Assembly (NCBI RefSeq): GCF_024298925.1
Contig: NZ_CP101283.1
Coordinates: 186,001-250,000 of the forward strand
Source of the DNA: Phenylobacterium sp. LH3H17
GTDB lineage: Bacteria > Pseudomonadota > Alphaproteobacteria > Caulobacterales > Caulobacteraceae
DNA length: 64,000 bases
Reading direction: 5' to 3'
Each line of letters opens with the position of its first letter. Within the stretch, counting starts at the first letter, position 1. A program made the position numbers and the translations under genes. Below, piece after piece: positions 7,631 to 16,729 of the stretch. Below the pieces are notes generated by a model that was given only the letters and a program-made list of their open reading frames with translations, made no database searches and had not been told where the DNA came from.

Positions 7631-8826
7631 TACAATGGCCTGTAGGAGACGCGAAGCATCACATATATGTTCTTCAGACTCTCCTTTGTCGTCGGTTCTC
7701 CGGTCAGCGACTTGGCAGACAGAGTGTCGATCGCCCACTGACCAATGGGTGAGATATTGTGAACCCCGCGAACGACAGTCTCGGCCTCCGCAAGATCTTG
7801 ATAGCTGCTTGACATGGCTGCAGCGAATTTCTCGATCCGCCTCGTCAAGTTGTTATGAGGCAAGGCCAACACGGCCTGCCACACGCGAGTCTTCGTATCG
7901 TCCACTGGACGCGCCTGAATTCTCACTGATCGGAGGAGCACATCCTTCATGCCGAGACGTTCGAAGTTTGAAGACGTCAGTCTGAACGGGATATGACGTG
8001 CGGCTACCCCGGCTTCATACTCGCCCTTGGCCATCAGCCACAAATCTGTTGCTGCCTCATCGTCTGACGAGAGTGCGAAAATCGCATTGCCAATGGATCG
8101 CGAGTCCAACTCGCGATCGAGCTTATCAGATGCCTCCTGTGCCCATTTTGCCAGCTTATCCAGGTAACCAGTCGGTGAGGGCGCCGGAAGTTCCAGATCT
8201 ATTTTATAGATTTCTTTCAAACCGGCTCGGCATACTCTGCAGCGAAGATAGGCTTCTACGATGTTGAGATCAAATAGTGACTTCACAAACGCAAATCGTT
8301 GTGAATAGTTTGAACCGTTTCCATCCTCGGATGCCTTGGCCTTTCGTACGCCCAGCGCCGTCGTGACTGCTGCGTTCATCCCTCTTTGCAGGACTTCAAG
8401 TTCCTTCCAAGCAGTTTCATCGAGACTTTGGGGCGCAATGACTTTGTCTCCCACAGCAAGGCCGATGGCGTTCTGAAGGAGCTTGCCTTGGTGCGGGCCC
8501 AGGACGGCAAGTGACTTGTTCTGCAGGTCGAGAGCGGCCTTCTCGACGCGGTAGGCCAAAGCGTCACCGACGGCACGAACTTCAAGATCGTAGGCCCGAT
8601 CTCGAAGGCTGAGGCAGTTGCCGATCCGCACCATGCAATCATTGAGAAGATCTTCGACATACAGTGGATTGGCCGCCTCTCCGACCGCGGCCAGGGCGTT
8701 CTGAATCAGATCTTGCACACCATCGTCCAACGGGACGGAGAGTGCGGGAAAGTCTGCGGCAGCGTCACCAAGAGGGAAGTCCTCTGTCAGTTCTTTGACG
8801 AATTTCTGATAGACTTCACTAGCCAC
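7630..8826 (-). CDS. Hypothetical helical protein, first gene of a coupled pair
   Basis: About 398 residues. I prefer the GTG at 8826 because TTGGGAGAACATC gives a good ribosome binding site, although the frame is open to 8919. The protein is soluble, mostly alpha-helical and acidic, with a cysteine pair CRCRVC-like segment in the middle (YLRCRVCRAGLKEIYK). No catalytic motif was recognised. Codon use is less GC-rich than the chromosomal genes at the right end of the window. It is coupled by TAATG to the coiled-coil gene downstream. Confidence 0.6.
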   Translation of the reverse strand: MASEVYQKFVKELTEDFPLGDAAADFPALSVPLDDGVQDLIQNALAAVGEAANPLYVEDLLNDCMVRIGNCLSLRDRAYDLEVRAVGDALAYRVEKAALDLQNKSLAVLGPHQGKLLQNAIGLAVGDKVIAPQSLDETAWKELEVLQRGMNAAVTTALGVRKAKASEDGNGSNYSQRFAFVKSLFDLNIVEAYLRCRVCRAGLKEIYKIDLELPAPSPTGYLDKLAKWAQEASDKLDRELDSRSIGNAIFALSSDDEAATDLWLMAKGEYEAGVAARHIPFRLTSSNFERLGMKDVLLRSVRIQARPVDDTKTRVWQAVLALPHNNLTRRIEKFAAAMSSSYQDLAEAETVVRGVHNISPIGQWAIDTLSAKSLTGEPTTKESLKNIYVMLRVSYRPL

Positions 8827-9113
8827 GATGTTCTCCCAACTAAACGAATACGTCCGACGCGAAGATACGCGCCGACTTACTGTTACTGGAGGATGCCGCC
8901 GTCTCTGCCGATCGGGCAATAAAGCTCAGGCGCGTGTCAACGTTTTGCCGACCATAAGGTTGTGTCAAGCCCTGATGCGATCAGTAGGCTGACCTGAGTG
9001 GTATTTCGCGACTCCCGCAGGGTGAGCCGTTCATTCCAAGTCAGCTCAGCTTCACATTTGGTGGCGGCAGCTAGAAGGCGGCGCACACGCACTGTGTCTC
9101 GAATATGCTCCCG

Positions 9114-10541
9114 TTAGGCAAGCGGGACATTGATCACCTGGCCAACATAGAGACGGTCGGGATCAAGGATGGTTGTCCTGTTGAGTGCGAGAATTTCGAC
9201 GCGTCGTGCTGGATCGCCGAGTAGAACCTTGGCGATCTTCGCCAGCTGGTCTCCTGGAGCGACGACGTACCTCCGAAACTCGCGGGTGCCCGCCTTAATG
9301 TTGGCGACCTTCTCGCCAGGCACGCCGTATGACCCTCGGACTTGAAATTCCCATGGCTCGAAGCTCTCGATCGCCCCAATGCCCGCGGCGACTGACTTGA
9401 GCGACTTTGGTCGATAGGGCGCCTTCTCCGGCGTCAGGTCTCCGGGCGCGGCCGAGCGGATGATCGCGCTGCGCGAGACCTCGTGCAGCCCCTGGGGTCC
9501 CTTGCGGTCCTCCCGCGGTAGCAATCGCATGGCGATCTCGGCTGGGGTCCAGCCGACGTTCGAGGCATTCTCCAGAGGTGCGAGGACATCTGGCTTCACG
9601 CCCCAGATGCGCGAGACCGTAGAGGTGTCCAGCTCGAGATCAGCTTCCTTGGCACCCTCGAGCACCCATTCGAGCCCCTCGTCGGACAGCCCGCGAACGT
9701 CGCCACCCCCGCCCACCGAGCCGTGGTCGCCCGGAAACCAGACCTGCTGGTACGGTCGCGCCGGGTCATCAATCTTGAAGCCCTTATCCCGGTTCAGTTT
9801 GTCAACATTGTCCCAGAGTGTGACGTCAAACTTCTTGCGGCGCTCGTCGAGCGCCACGGCGTGCCGGGCGGATTCCACGGAACTGTGGAGCCGATGGTCA
9901 TGGAATTCGGCTGCGTCATACGCACCGTCATCGTCGCGGTCGCCGAATAAGCCAGAACCGATTGTCTTCACGGTGTCCCAGACACCTACATAGCGGATAC
10001 GGACCACCGGTGTCTGGGCAGGGTCGAAGGCCGCGAGATTGCCTTCCCGCCACGCGCGATCCTCGTCGCTGGCGCAACAGTCGGTTACGAACTCGGCTCT
10101 GAACCGGTTGAGCACCTCAAGCCCGTCCGCCGGATCTTTCCCGCGGCTCTGATAAAGGGCGGTCGCCACCTTGATCTTGTCCGCAAAGCAGCTGTTCACA
10201 ACGCCGACATGGTGGATGAGGCCGGCGAAAGAGCGGGCAGTGTAGGCGCCGCGCGAAAAGCCGAAGATGAATATCTCATCGTTAGGTTCATGGTTGAAGA
10301 CGAGGAACTTGTAGGCCTCGATGACCTTGTCATAGAGGCCGGCGCCGAAGGCGCCGCCTGCCAAGGCGTCCTTACGCGTCGATCCTACCCCTTCGTCATA
10401 GTAGACGATCTGTGGACCAGTCTTGGAGGTGTTGCGCACAGCCGCGGCCGTAGTGGCAACATTGGTTGGGTAGTCCCGATCCAGCGTGTTGCTGGTCCCG
10501 TCAAAACAAAACACCAGCCGCTTATTCGCCATCGTCGCCAT
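9114..10541 (-). CDS. DUF2235 alpha/beta hydrolase with C-terminal LysM domain
   Basis: About 475 residues from an ATG with GGAG upstream. The N-terminus FCFDGTSNTL and the nucleophile elbow GFSRG (about 94-98, IFIFGFSRGAYTARSFAG) are hallmarks of the DUF2235 / Tle1-like hydrolases, a group that includes type VI secretion phospholipases. The last 50 residues (from YVVAPGDQLAKIAK to VGQVINVPL) form a LysM peptidoglycan-binding domain, an uncommon addition. No Sec signal is visible. It is the last gene of an operon with a large membrane protein and two coiled-coil proteins. No type VI genes are near, so an independent lipase or a defence effector is as likely as a secreted toxin. Confidence 0.85.
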   Translation of the reverse strand: MATMANKRLVFCFDGTSNTLDRDYPTNVATTAAAVRNTSKTGPQIVYYDEGVGSTRKDALAGGAFGAGLYDKVIEAYKFLVFNHEPNDEIFIFGFSRGAYTARSFAGLIHHVGVVNSCFADKIKVATALYQSRGKDPADGLEVLNRFRAEFVTDCCASDEDRAWREGNLAAFDPAQTPVVRIRYVGVWDTVKTIGSGLFGDRDDDGAYDAAEFHDHRLHSSVESARHAVALDERRKKFDVTLWDNVDKLNRDKGFKIDDPARPYQQVWFPGDHGSVGGGGDVRGLSDEGLEWVLEGAKEADLELDTSTVSRIWGVKPDVLAPLENASNVGWTPAEIAMRLLPREDRKGPQGLHEVSRSAIIRSAAPGDLTPEKAPYRPKSLKSVAAGIGAIESFEPWEFQVRGSYGVPGEKVANIKAGTREFRRYVVAPGDQLAKIAKVLLGDPARRVEILALNRTTILDPDRLYVGQVINVPLA

Positions 10542-10584
10542 CCACTTCTCCAGCCTGAAACACCCGCGCGGCGTGCCTCGCCGC

Positions 10585-11955
10585 CTAGGTCGTCGCGGCG
10601 CCCCCGCCCCCGCCGCCTGCACCGGCCCCTCCGGAGCCGGCCCCGCCACTGGCGTGAGGCCCGCCAGGTGGCGGATTCGACGAAAACATCCGACCTGTCC
10701 AATCCTGTAAGGCGCTAAGGACCCGGTCGCCGCGCAGGCCGACCACAACGCTAAGCGCGCACACGGTGAGTGGGTTCGGGTAGGCCAGGTCGGGGCTAGA
10801 CGCTCCGACGGTTAGGAATTGGAAGCCAGCCATCACGATGAGCAAGATGAGGATGGCGGCCCCGCCCCCTGCGGAGAACATAAACCAAGGGCTTGTCGTC
10901 GGGGTCGGGGCGACACTGTTGGGCGCGGCGAAGCCGTAGAGGTAGCTGGAAAGGCTGCCGATGGCGCCGAAGATGAAACCGAGAGCCAAGTACAAAATCG
11001 CCAGTGGGAGGCTGAGCCAGAAGTCCCAGAATGGCGTGAAGATGCGCTCTCGGAGCGATCGGACGGCGGGCTTTGAAGCCCCTACGGTCGCCTCACCAAC
11101 AACAGGGCTGCCGCAAGTCGCGCAAGGGGTTCGGAGCGCTTGACCCGTGAGGGCGCGATAGCTTTCGGTGACCGCGATGGCCGTGTCGACGTCACTTGAG
11201 GCAAAGCTCGGATAGCTGAGCCTTTGAACGTCAGTGATGTACTTGGCAGCGTCATAGTTGAAGGCCGTGATGGCCTCCTTGCGGCGATTGGCGGCCTGGA
11301 GGGTCTTTTGGGTGCAGATCATCTTGGCCCGCTGGCCCGCGGACGGATGAGGCGCATCCCCATCGCAATAGTCGACGGTGATGGCGCAGGCGGCCTTGAA
11401 CATCGTCAACTGCGCCGGCGTGAGCGTTGTGGAGAGCATCGCCGCCGCGTCGGATCTGGACTCCGTAATCGCCGAGGAAGGCGTATCGCCGCCGGCCCCC
11501 GAGACCCCTTCTATCGCCGTGGCGGCGCCGCCCGCGGCGGAGTTAGCGGATGGTGAGCAGAACTTCTGGAAGATCGCGTCCGTACCGGTGAAATTTACGC
11601 TGGCCTTGTCGAACTGTGAGTTCGCAATCTGCTGCGAGGTGAGGTTTTGGCGAAGAAAATTGCGAGCTTCCACTATGGCGCTTTCAGCGGCCTGGGCGCG
11701 GCCCGCCACGTCGATGTCGATCGTTGATCGATCTCGGATCAGGTTTCGGACTGTTTCGCCCCGCTGGTCCATCTCGCCGATTAATCGGTCGACGGTCTCG
11801 GCGTAGCTTCCAAGCGACGCCGCACTGCCATAGAGCGGGAAGTGTCGGAGCTTCATGTAGTCGAAGGCCATGGAACTGGCCTGGAACACGATGCAGCCTA
11901 GGATGAGGCCCCCAAGAGCCGTTAATAGAGCCGTGCGGATATAAGCCTGGTTCAT
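10585..11955 (-). CDS. Multi-pass membrane protein of the DUF2235 operon
   Basis: A 456-residue protein with an N-terminal transmembrane helix (ALLTALGGLILGCIVFQA), a large mostly helical middle domain with paired cysteines (CAITVDYC, TPCATCGSPVVG), then two or three helices near the C-terminus (LPLAILYLALGFIFGAIGSL and GGAAILILLIVMAGFQFL). It ends in a Gly/Ala/Pro-rich low-complexity tail. An AAGGAG site precedes the ATG. It lies 43 bp upstream of the DUF2235 hydrolase on the same strand and may hold or restrain it at the membrane. Family not recognised. Confidence 0.65.
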   Translation of the reverse strand: MNQAYIRTALLTALGGLILGCIVFQASSMAFDYMKLRHFPLYGSAASLGSYAETVDRLIGEMDQRGETVRNLIRDRSTIDIDVAGRAQAAESAIVEARNFLRQNLTSQQIANSQFDKASVNFTGTDAIFQKFCSPSANSAAGGAATAIEGVSGAGGDTPSSAITESRSDAAAMLSTTLTPAQLTMFKAACAITVDYCDGDAPHPSAGQRAKMICTQKTLQAANRRKEAITAFNYDAAKYITDVQRLSYPSFASSDVDTAIAVTESYRALTGQALRTPCATCGSPVVGEATVGASKPAVRSLRERIFTPFWDFWLSLPLAILYLALGFIFGAIGSLSSYLYGFAAPNSVAPTPTTSPWFMFSAGGGAAILILLIVMAGFQFLTVGASSPDLAYPNPLTVCALSVVVGLRGDRVLSALQDWTGRMFSSNPPPGGPHASGGAGSGGAGAGGGGGGAATT

Positions 11956-12070
11956 TTATGGCCCTGCTCCTTGGTTTCGATGCCGCCCTTCGGGTCCTAA
12001 AAGCGATCGGCGCGCCGCCTAGAGTACTTAAGGCACAGCTCCCAACGCCTCGCCACCTCTGATTGTCGGA

Positions 12071-12454
12071 TCACAAACTACAGCCGAGCGTTTCCTTCGG
12101 ATGGTTGAGCCTCGAAGGCTGCGGACCGACCACTATTTGGCCTCGTCCACTTCGATCCCACAAAGTAGCGCCTCGCGCTGTTGTGCCCGATGGACCGGAG
12201 AGGCCTGCGTCAAAACGAACTGAGGTGATCTGCGCCGCAACGGATTGGGGGAAGAGATCTAGGATGGCCCCGACGGCATCATTGGACAGAAAGCCGCTGT
12301 GCGCGACCTCAACCCTCGTCGTTCGTGCCGTTTTCGCCTTCTGCTCCGCCTCGGCGGCACCGAGTTGCGCCGCTCTAGCTGCCTCGAATGCGGCTTGATA
12401 CCCGTCCTGAAGCGATTTCAGCTGTGAACGCAGGGCGTTCACCTGGCCGTTCAA
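12071..12454 (-). CDS. Coiled-coil protein with small C-terminal domain
   Basis: About 127 residues starting at a TTG that overlaps the preceding stop (TTGA). The first 45 residues are a coiled coil (SQLKSLQDGYQAAFEAARAAQ), followed by a short beta-rich part (RVEVAHSGFLSNDAVGAILDLFPQ). The same operon contains a second coiled-coil protein directly upstream, a membrane protein and the DUF2235 hydrolase. I cannot name a family. Rare start codon plus overlap suggests low, coupled translation. Confidence 0.5.
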   Translation of the reverse strand: MNGQVNALRSQLKSLQDGYQAAFEAARAAQLGAAEAEQKAKTARTTRVEVAHSGFLSNDAVGAILDLFPQSVAAQITSVRFDAGLSGPSGTTARGATLWDRSGRGQIVVGPQPSRLNHPKETLGCSL

Positions 12455-12744
12455 GCTCTCGCACCGCGATTGTGCTGCCTTGCCCTCAAGCGAAAGGCTC
12501 TTCGCACAAGGGCCTTCTCGTCGCTTGAATAGGCTGCGCTTGCTTCCTGATAGGCCTGCTTGAACTCGCTCGCCGCCTCGTCGGCCTGACGCTGTAACGC
12601 GTCAATCTTCGGACGCAACTCAGCTTGTAGAGCGCGATACTGTTCCTTAAGCGCTCGGCCGCGTTCATTGGCGGCAGCGCCCCCCTTCAGGCAGCCATCG
12701 CGTGTTGCCAGGAAGTCTTGTCTGCGAAGAAAGCGCTCGACCAT
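12451..12744 (-). CDS. Small coiled-coil protein, first gene of DUF2235 operon
   Basis: About 97 residues from an ATG at 12744 preceded by GGGGGG; the frame continues back to 12765. Almost the whole chain is one charged helix (KEQYRALQAELRPKIDALQR ... ASEFKQAYQEAS), typical of an oligomerising scaffold. Its end overlaps the next gene by 4 bp. It starts the four-gene unit that runs to the DUF2235 hydrolase. Function unknown. Confidence 0.5.
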   Translation of the reverse strand: MVERFLRRQDFLATRDGCLKGGAAANERGRALKEQYRALQAELRPKIDALQRQADEAASEFKQAYQEASAAYSSDEKALVRRAFRLRARQHNRGARA

Positions 12745-13062
12745 CGAACCCCCCGTTATGAACATCTAGCACGGATGCGCGGGAGCCCTGATGGCAACCG
12801 GTCAGGAGGGACATCGTGCCAGCGTTTAACGCTGGGTGCGCCGCCGCAGTGGGAGGGTCGAGACAAGGCCTCCTGGACGCAGTCGTCGCGCGCTCGGAGC
12901 GCCTTAGCCGGGAACAAGCGACGGCCTGCGGTCCCTCCAGCGCCACCGCGCGTGTTCAACGTTTCAAGAGCATCGAGAGGCGAACACGACTGATCGGACT
13001 TCGACGGCCAAGCCCCGATCCCCGCCGGAGTCGGGAGCCTCCACGGCCACATCGCCCGCCGT
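12745..13062. other. Divergent intergenic region
   Basis: About 320 bp between the DUF2235 operon and the TraG-like gene. It must hold promoters for both directions. No tandem repeat or clear promoter was recognised; overlapping frames here are Arg-rich shadows. Confidence 0.4.
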
Positions 13063-14325
13063 GTGTTTCCGACGGATCCACGCGAGTCTGGAAGCGTGGC
13101 CCCTGGAATATCATATGTCGGGCGCACCACTTTCCGCCGGCGGTTCCGGCCGTTCGGCTGGCGGCAAGCCGATCGCCTGAGCCACGCGTACATCATCGGC
13201 AAGACCGGCGTGGGGAAGTCGACCCTGCTGGAGACCCTGGCTTACCAGGACGCGGTGGCGGGCCGCGGGTTCGCCTTGGTCGATCCGCACGGCGACCTAG
13301 TGGAGCGGCTGTACGCTTCGCTGCCGGAGGAAGCGCGGGAGCGGGTGACCTATCTCGACGCCCCCGATCCCATGCAGCCGTTCGGCTACAATCCCCTACG
13401 GCGGGTGCGGTCGGACAAGATACCGCTGGCGGTGTCGGGCCTGCTGGAGACCCTGAGCAAGTTGTGGCCGGACGCCTGGGGCATGCGCATGGAGCATGTG
13501 CTGCGCAACTGCCTCTACGCCCTGCTGGAGCAGGACGGCTCGCAGCTCACCGACATCCTCGAGCTGCTACAGGACGACAAGTTCCGCAAACGCCTCGTGC
13601 CTGGGATTCGGAACGACGTGGTGCGGACGTTCTGGAAGGTCGAATACGAGAATTATCCGCCTCGGATGCGGGCCGAGGCCATCATGCCGATCCAGAACAA
13701 GCTAGGAGCGCTGCTGTCCGATCCCATGCTCTACCGGCTGCTAGTGGAGCCGCCGGTCGATCTGCGGTTCCGGGTGCTGATGGACGAAGGCCACATCCTG
13801 CTGGTCAACCTTTCCAAGGGTCAGATCGGCGAGGACAGCGCCCACATCCTGGGCGGTCTGATCGTCTCGACCCTAGGCCTCGCGGCCTTTTCGCGCGCCG
13901 ACACGCCCGCGGATCGGCCGCCCTTCATGGTCTATCTCGACGAGTTCCAGAACTTCACCACCCTGTCGCTGATCAACATGATGTCGGAGCTGCGCAAATA
14001 CGGGGTGGGCTTGGTGCTAGCTCATCAGCATCTGCATCAATTAAAGCCGGACATCCGTCATGCGGTGCTCGGCAACGCCGGCACCTTGATCAGCTTCCGG
14101 GTGGGACCGGAGGACGCCCTCGTCCTGGCCCAGGAGTTCCAGCCGCATTTCGGGGTCGAGGACCTGCTCAACCTGCCCAACCGCCTCATCTATCTGAAGC
14201 TGATGATCGATGGGGCGCCCAGCCCGCCGTTCAGCGCCATGATGATGGCGTCTTCGGAACTCGCGGGGATAGCGAACGAGCCGCCAGCGGACCCGCCTCC
14301 CCAGCCTTGGCAAGGCTACATCTGA
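13063..14325 (+). CDS. TraG/VirD4-like conjugative ATPase
   Basis: A 420-residue P-loop ATPase of the TraM-recognition/VirD4 type. Walker A is IIGKTGVGKST (about 44-54), followed by ALVDPHGDLVERL, the standard strand after it in this group, and Walker B is FMVYLDEFQNF (about 288-297). The arginine-finger region GLVLAHQHLHQL is also present. There is no N-terminal transmembrane helix, so it is the soluble type often found in integrative elements without a full secretion system. Start is a GTG. Likely role: DNA coupling or pumping during mobilisation. It is the second such ATPase in the island (the first is at 275-2944) and the two share little beyond the P-loop core. Confidence 0.85.
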   Translation: MFPTDPRESGSVAPGISYVGRTTFRRRFRPFGWRQADRLSHAYIIGKTGVGKSTLLETLAYQDAVAGRGFALVDPHGDLVERLYASLPEEARERVTYLDAPDPMQPFGYNPLRRVRSDKIPLAVSGLLETLSKLWPDAWGMRMEHVLRNCLYALLEQDGSQLTDILELLQDDKFRKRLVPGIRNDVVRTFWKVEYENYPPRMRAEAIMPIQNKLGALLSDPMLYRLLVEPPVDLRFRVLMDEGHILLVNLSKGQIGEDSAHILGGLIVSTLGLAAFSRADTPADRPPFMVYLDEFQNFTTLSLINMMSELRKYGVGLVLAHQHLHQLKPDIRHAVLGNAGTLISFRVGPEDALVLAQEFQPHFGVEDLLNLPNRLIYLKLMIDGAPSPPFSAMMMASSELAGIANEPPADPPPQPWQGYI

Positions 14326-14392
14326 GTAGAGGGATGCGCGCCCGACCTCATGGCGCCGGACTTTCGCGACATCGTGGGCGGGACAACGAAAT

Positions 14393-14414
14393 GCGGCGGC
14401 TCTGCAGGAGCCGC
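14393..14414. terminator. Hairpin beside a DUF3768 remnant
   Basis: The sequence GGCGGCTC-TGCAG-GAGCCGCC folds into a short strong stem. A very similar hairpin (GGCGGCCC...GGGCCGCC) follows the intact DUF3768 gene at about 16705-16725, in the same position relative to the stop codon, so this one is probably the terminator of a lost copy. Confidence 0.55.
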
Positions 14415-14421
14415 CGCGAGG

Positions 14422-14490
14422 TTAGTACCCGGATGCCTGCAGGACCGTCAGGACCCCGCGAGATTGCGTCTCGCCGGCCGGGTCCATGGG
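14422..14490 (-). pseudogene. 3' remnant of a DUF3768 gene
   Basis: The last 20 or so codons on the minus strand read DPAGETQSRGVLTVLQASGY-stop, aligning with the end of the intact DUF3768 protein at 16730-17083 (DAADETLTCRVVTLLLASEY-stop). The match continues through the stop codon and into the hairpin behind it. The rest of this copy is absent, and the haem peroxidase gene begins to run 50 bp away. This marks a partial duplication that brackets the peroxidase gene. Confidence 0.6.
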
Positions 14491-14542
14491 CCGGCCGAGG
14501 ACGCGCGGCTTGCAGCCCCGCATCGCGCAGAAGGCAGTTGTC

Positions 14543-16420
14543 CTAGGGGAAAGGATCCTTGTCGACGCCGGCGAGGACGAACAGATGACGCAATTGAAAT
14601 GGGCCGTCGAAGGGAACAAGCGGGCGGCCCTGGAAGGCGGTGGTGGGTGTCCAGGCGGGATCAACATTGAGGAAGGCGTTCGGATCGTTCTTGGCCAACC
14701 CGACGAAGACCTCAGCTACGATGCGGCCGCCGACCGGCCCAAGATGCGCTCCGCCGCCGAGCAGTTCGGCTTCCTTGAGAATGTAGAACCAAAGGGGTGC
14801 CTCGGGTCCCGCGAGCTCGGGGTCCAAGCCAAGCTCGCCGTTGTCGAGGGGTGTCTGACCCATGGCCTTGGCCACGGACTGTCCTGAAGGCAAGGCTAGG
14901 CGGAAGCCTCTCAGCAAGTTGAGCGCGGCCAAGGATTCTCCCCCGGGCAGCTTTTCAAGGGCCTTGCTGAGTTTGGCGTCAAGCCGCCGAGAAGGTTGAA
15001 CGGGCTGCGCCGGATCCAAATCGACGAAGTGGCGCCAATCCACGGTCCAGAAGCCTGGCAAGGGGCGGAAACCGCGCAGATCGTCAAGTTCCCCCGGGTT
15101 TGCCGCGTCCGTGAAGATCGGACGATCCGTCACGATCTTGTTCAGATTGTAGGCCTGGCGGATCATGCTGTGGCCCAGACGATAGGCGGCGGCCGAGAAC
15201 TCCACCGGCATGTAGGAGGTCTGCTTGGGGCGGTAGTACTGGAGATCGATGTCGTAACCCACGCCGCCAGGCCGCTGGGCGATCACAGCGTCAACGATCG
15301 CTTGACCACATATCCTCGGCAGGAAGTCGAAGAGCACGACCCACTGATAGTGCCAGCGCACGAGGTTTTGAGCCTGGTGGAAGGCGTCGCGGCCCTGATG
15401 CTCCCCACTGGAAAGCACGCGGTCCAGCACTGCGTTGTGCAGTTTCAGGAAGGCCATTTGGATTTGCGAGACGATGATATTCTCATCGTTTCTCGGGTCG
15501 CCGATGATCGCGACACCCTGTGGGTTACGGAGCAGGTCGACCTCGCCAGGGCTTTTGCCGGGACCCATGAGAAAGGCTCCGGTCCGGGTCTTGTCATAGA
15601 GGAAGGGCTCATCGTCGGGGCCCTCCCCGTAGAGGTTATCGAGATCGAACTTGGGCGTTCGAAAGTTCTGAAGTCGATCGGGATCGTTCAGCTTCGTCAG
15701 GCTGGATGTCGGATCGAAAGTGACGTCGTGGTCGACGAACTGACCAAAGTAGGTATAGGCGGCGGGTATGGCGGGATTGTCGGCGGGAGCAGACCAGCCT
15801 TGGTCAGGTCCTTCGAACATGGTTGCAGAAATCGCGCGGATGGCGGCTTCCTTTTCGGCGTCGGTTTTGCCGGGCGGCACCCAAGGCGGCAGCTTCCGGA
15901 ACAGGCGACCGAAGGCGCCCTCATAGAATGGCGACCGCGGGACCAGCAGGTCCCGGCTCTTACGTCCATGCCCGCGATTGTCTCCCGGTTTGGAGGACGG
16001 ATCACGATCGGCGGGCGCGGCGATGGCCCCGCTCGGATCGCCCGCGCTCTGACCGCCTTGCCCGACATCGGTGTCGGGATCGCCAGGCGCCTGGGTCTCA
16101 GTCGTCGGGCTTTCAGGCGCGGTGAGCTCACCAACGTCGAGGTCACCTGGACTGATCGGTGACGGTAGGCGATGGCGGGTCGCGCCGACCGAGCCGATCA
16201 CGATCAAGGCCTCGACGTCGCCCTCGCCGCGACCGCCCGCGGCAGCCTGGGCAAAGGTCAGTCGGAAGCGCCCATCCGTGTCCGTGGTGGTTTCGGCCAA
16301 CAAGGTCGGAAGGCGACCGCGATCCAGATCGAAAACAGCGACTGCGACGCCGGCCGCGGCGCCCCCACTGGTCCGCGCGTTTCCAGTGATTGCATAGACA
16401 GCGGACGGGTCTGACGTCAT
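14543..16420 (-). CDS. Animal-type haem peroxidase
   Basis: A 625-residue protein of the peroxidase-cyclooxygenase (animal haem peroxidase) superfamily. The distal-His motif is YFGQFVDHDVTFD (His about 231, Asp for the covalent haem link beside it), GDPRNDEN supplies the catalytic Arg (about 310), and FSAAAYRLGHSMIRQAY supplies the proximal His (about 417). An N-terminal 100-residue beta domain (AITGNARTSGG ... TTDTDGRFRLTF) resembles a carboxypeptidase-regulatory or CNA-B-like repeat, followed by a Pro/Asp-rich linker. No Sec signal is seen. Bacterial members oxidise halides or phenols with peroxide. Flanked by duplicated DUF3768 ends, it looks like an inserted passenger. Confidence 0.9.
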   Translation of the reverse strand: MTSDPSAVYAITGNARTSGGAAAGVAVAVFDLDRGRLPTLLAETTTDTDGRFRLTFAQAAAGGRGEGDVEALIVIGSVGATRHRLPSPISPGDLDVGELTAPESPTTETQAPGDPDTDVGQGGQSAGDPSGAIAAPADRDPSSKPGDNRGHGRKSRDLLVPRSPFYEGAFGRLFRKLPPWVPPGKTDAEKEAAIRAISATMFEGPDQGWSAPADNPAIPAAYTYFGQFVDHDVTFDPTSSLTKLNDPDRLQNFRTPKFDLDNLYGEGPDDEPFLYDKTRTGAFLMGPGKSPGEVDLLRNPQGVAIIGDPRNDENIIVSQIQMAFLKLHNAVLDRVLSSGEHQGRDAFHQAQNLVRWHYQWVVLFDFLPRICGQAIVDAVIAQRPGGVGYDIDLQYYRPKQTSYMPVEFSAAAYRLGHSMIRQAYNLNKIVTDRPIFTDAANPGELDDLRGFRPLPGFWTVDWRHFVDLDPAQPVQPSRRLDAKLSKALEKLPGGESLAALNLLRGFRLALPSGQSVAKAMGQTPLDNGELGLDPELAGPEAPLWFYILKEAELLGGGAHLGPVGGRIVAEVFVGLAKNDPNAFLNVDPAWTPTTAFQGRPLVPFDGPFQLRHLFVLAGVDKDPFP

Positions 16421-16729
16421 GGCTGCGCCTTCTCGGCTCAGGTGTGATGCGTAATGCTGCTATCTAATGTAGCAATCGGTGGACTGAGGCTAACTCACAT
16501 TCGCGACATCTCCCCGTTGACGGGAAAGATTGGAGCGGGGCGCCGAACGTCGAGAGACTCGGATCAACCGCTCACTCTTGCCCTTCCCAGGCTACTCGGA
16601 ACAGACCATGAACACAATGACTGCGGTGGATGCCGCCAGTCCCGACCTTCCCATCCCGGTGGTGGCGGCCTCTAGCAACCCCAGAGGTGGCAACGAGGAG
16701 CGGCGGCCCATTTAGGGCCGCCGCAGAGG
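16421..16729. other. Intergenic with hairpin
   Basis: About 310 bp between the peroxidase start and the DUF3768 stop. It holds a GGCGGCCC-ATTTA-GGGCCGCC hairpin at about 16704-16725, the probable terminator of DUF3768, and a 35-codon plus-strand frame (16608-16715) that ends inside this hairpin and has no recognisable features. The promoter of the peroxidase should lie just right of 16420. Confidence 0.5.

Noticed and set aside
12816..14546. 576-codon plus-strand frame over the TraG-like gene
   Set aside because: Pro/Arg/Gly-rich shadow; the overlapping 420-codon frame carries both Walker motifs.
16608..16715. 35-codon frame before the DUF3768 terminator
   Set aside because: Ends inside the hairpin and has no supporting features.
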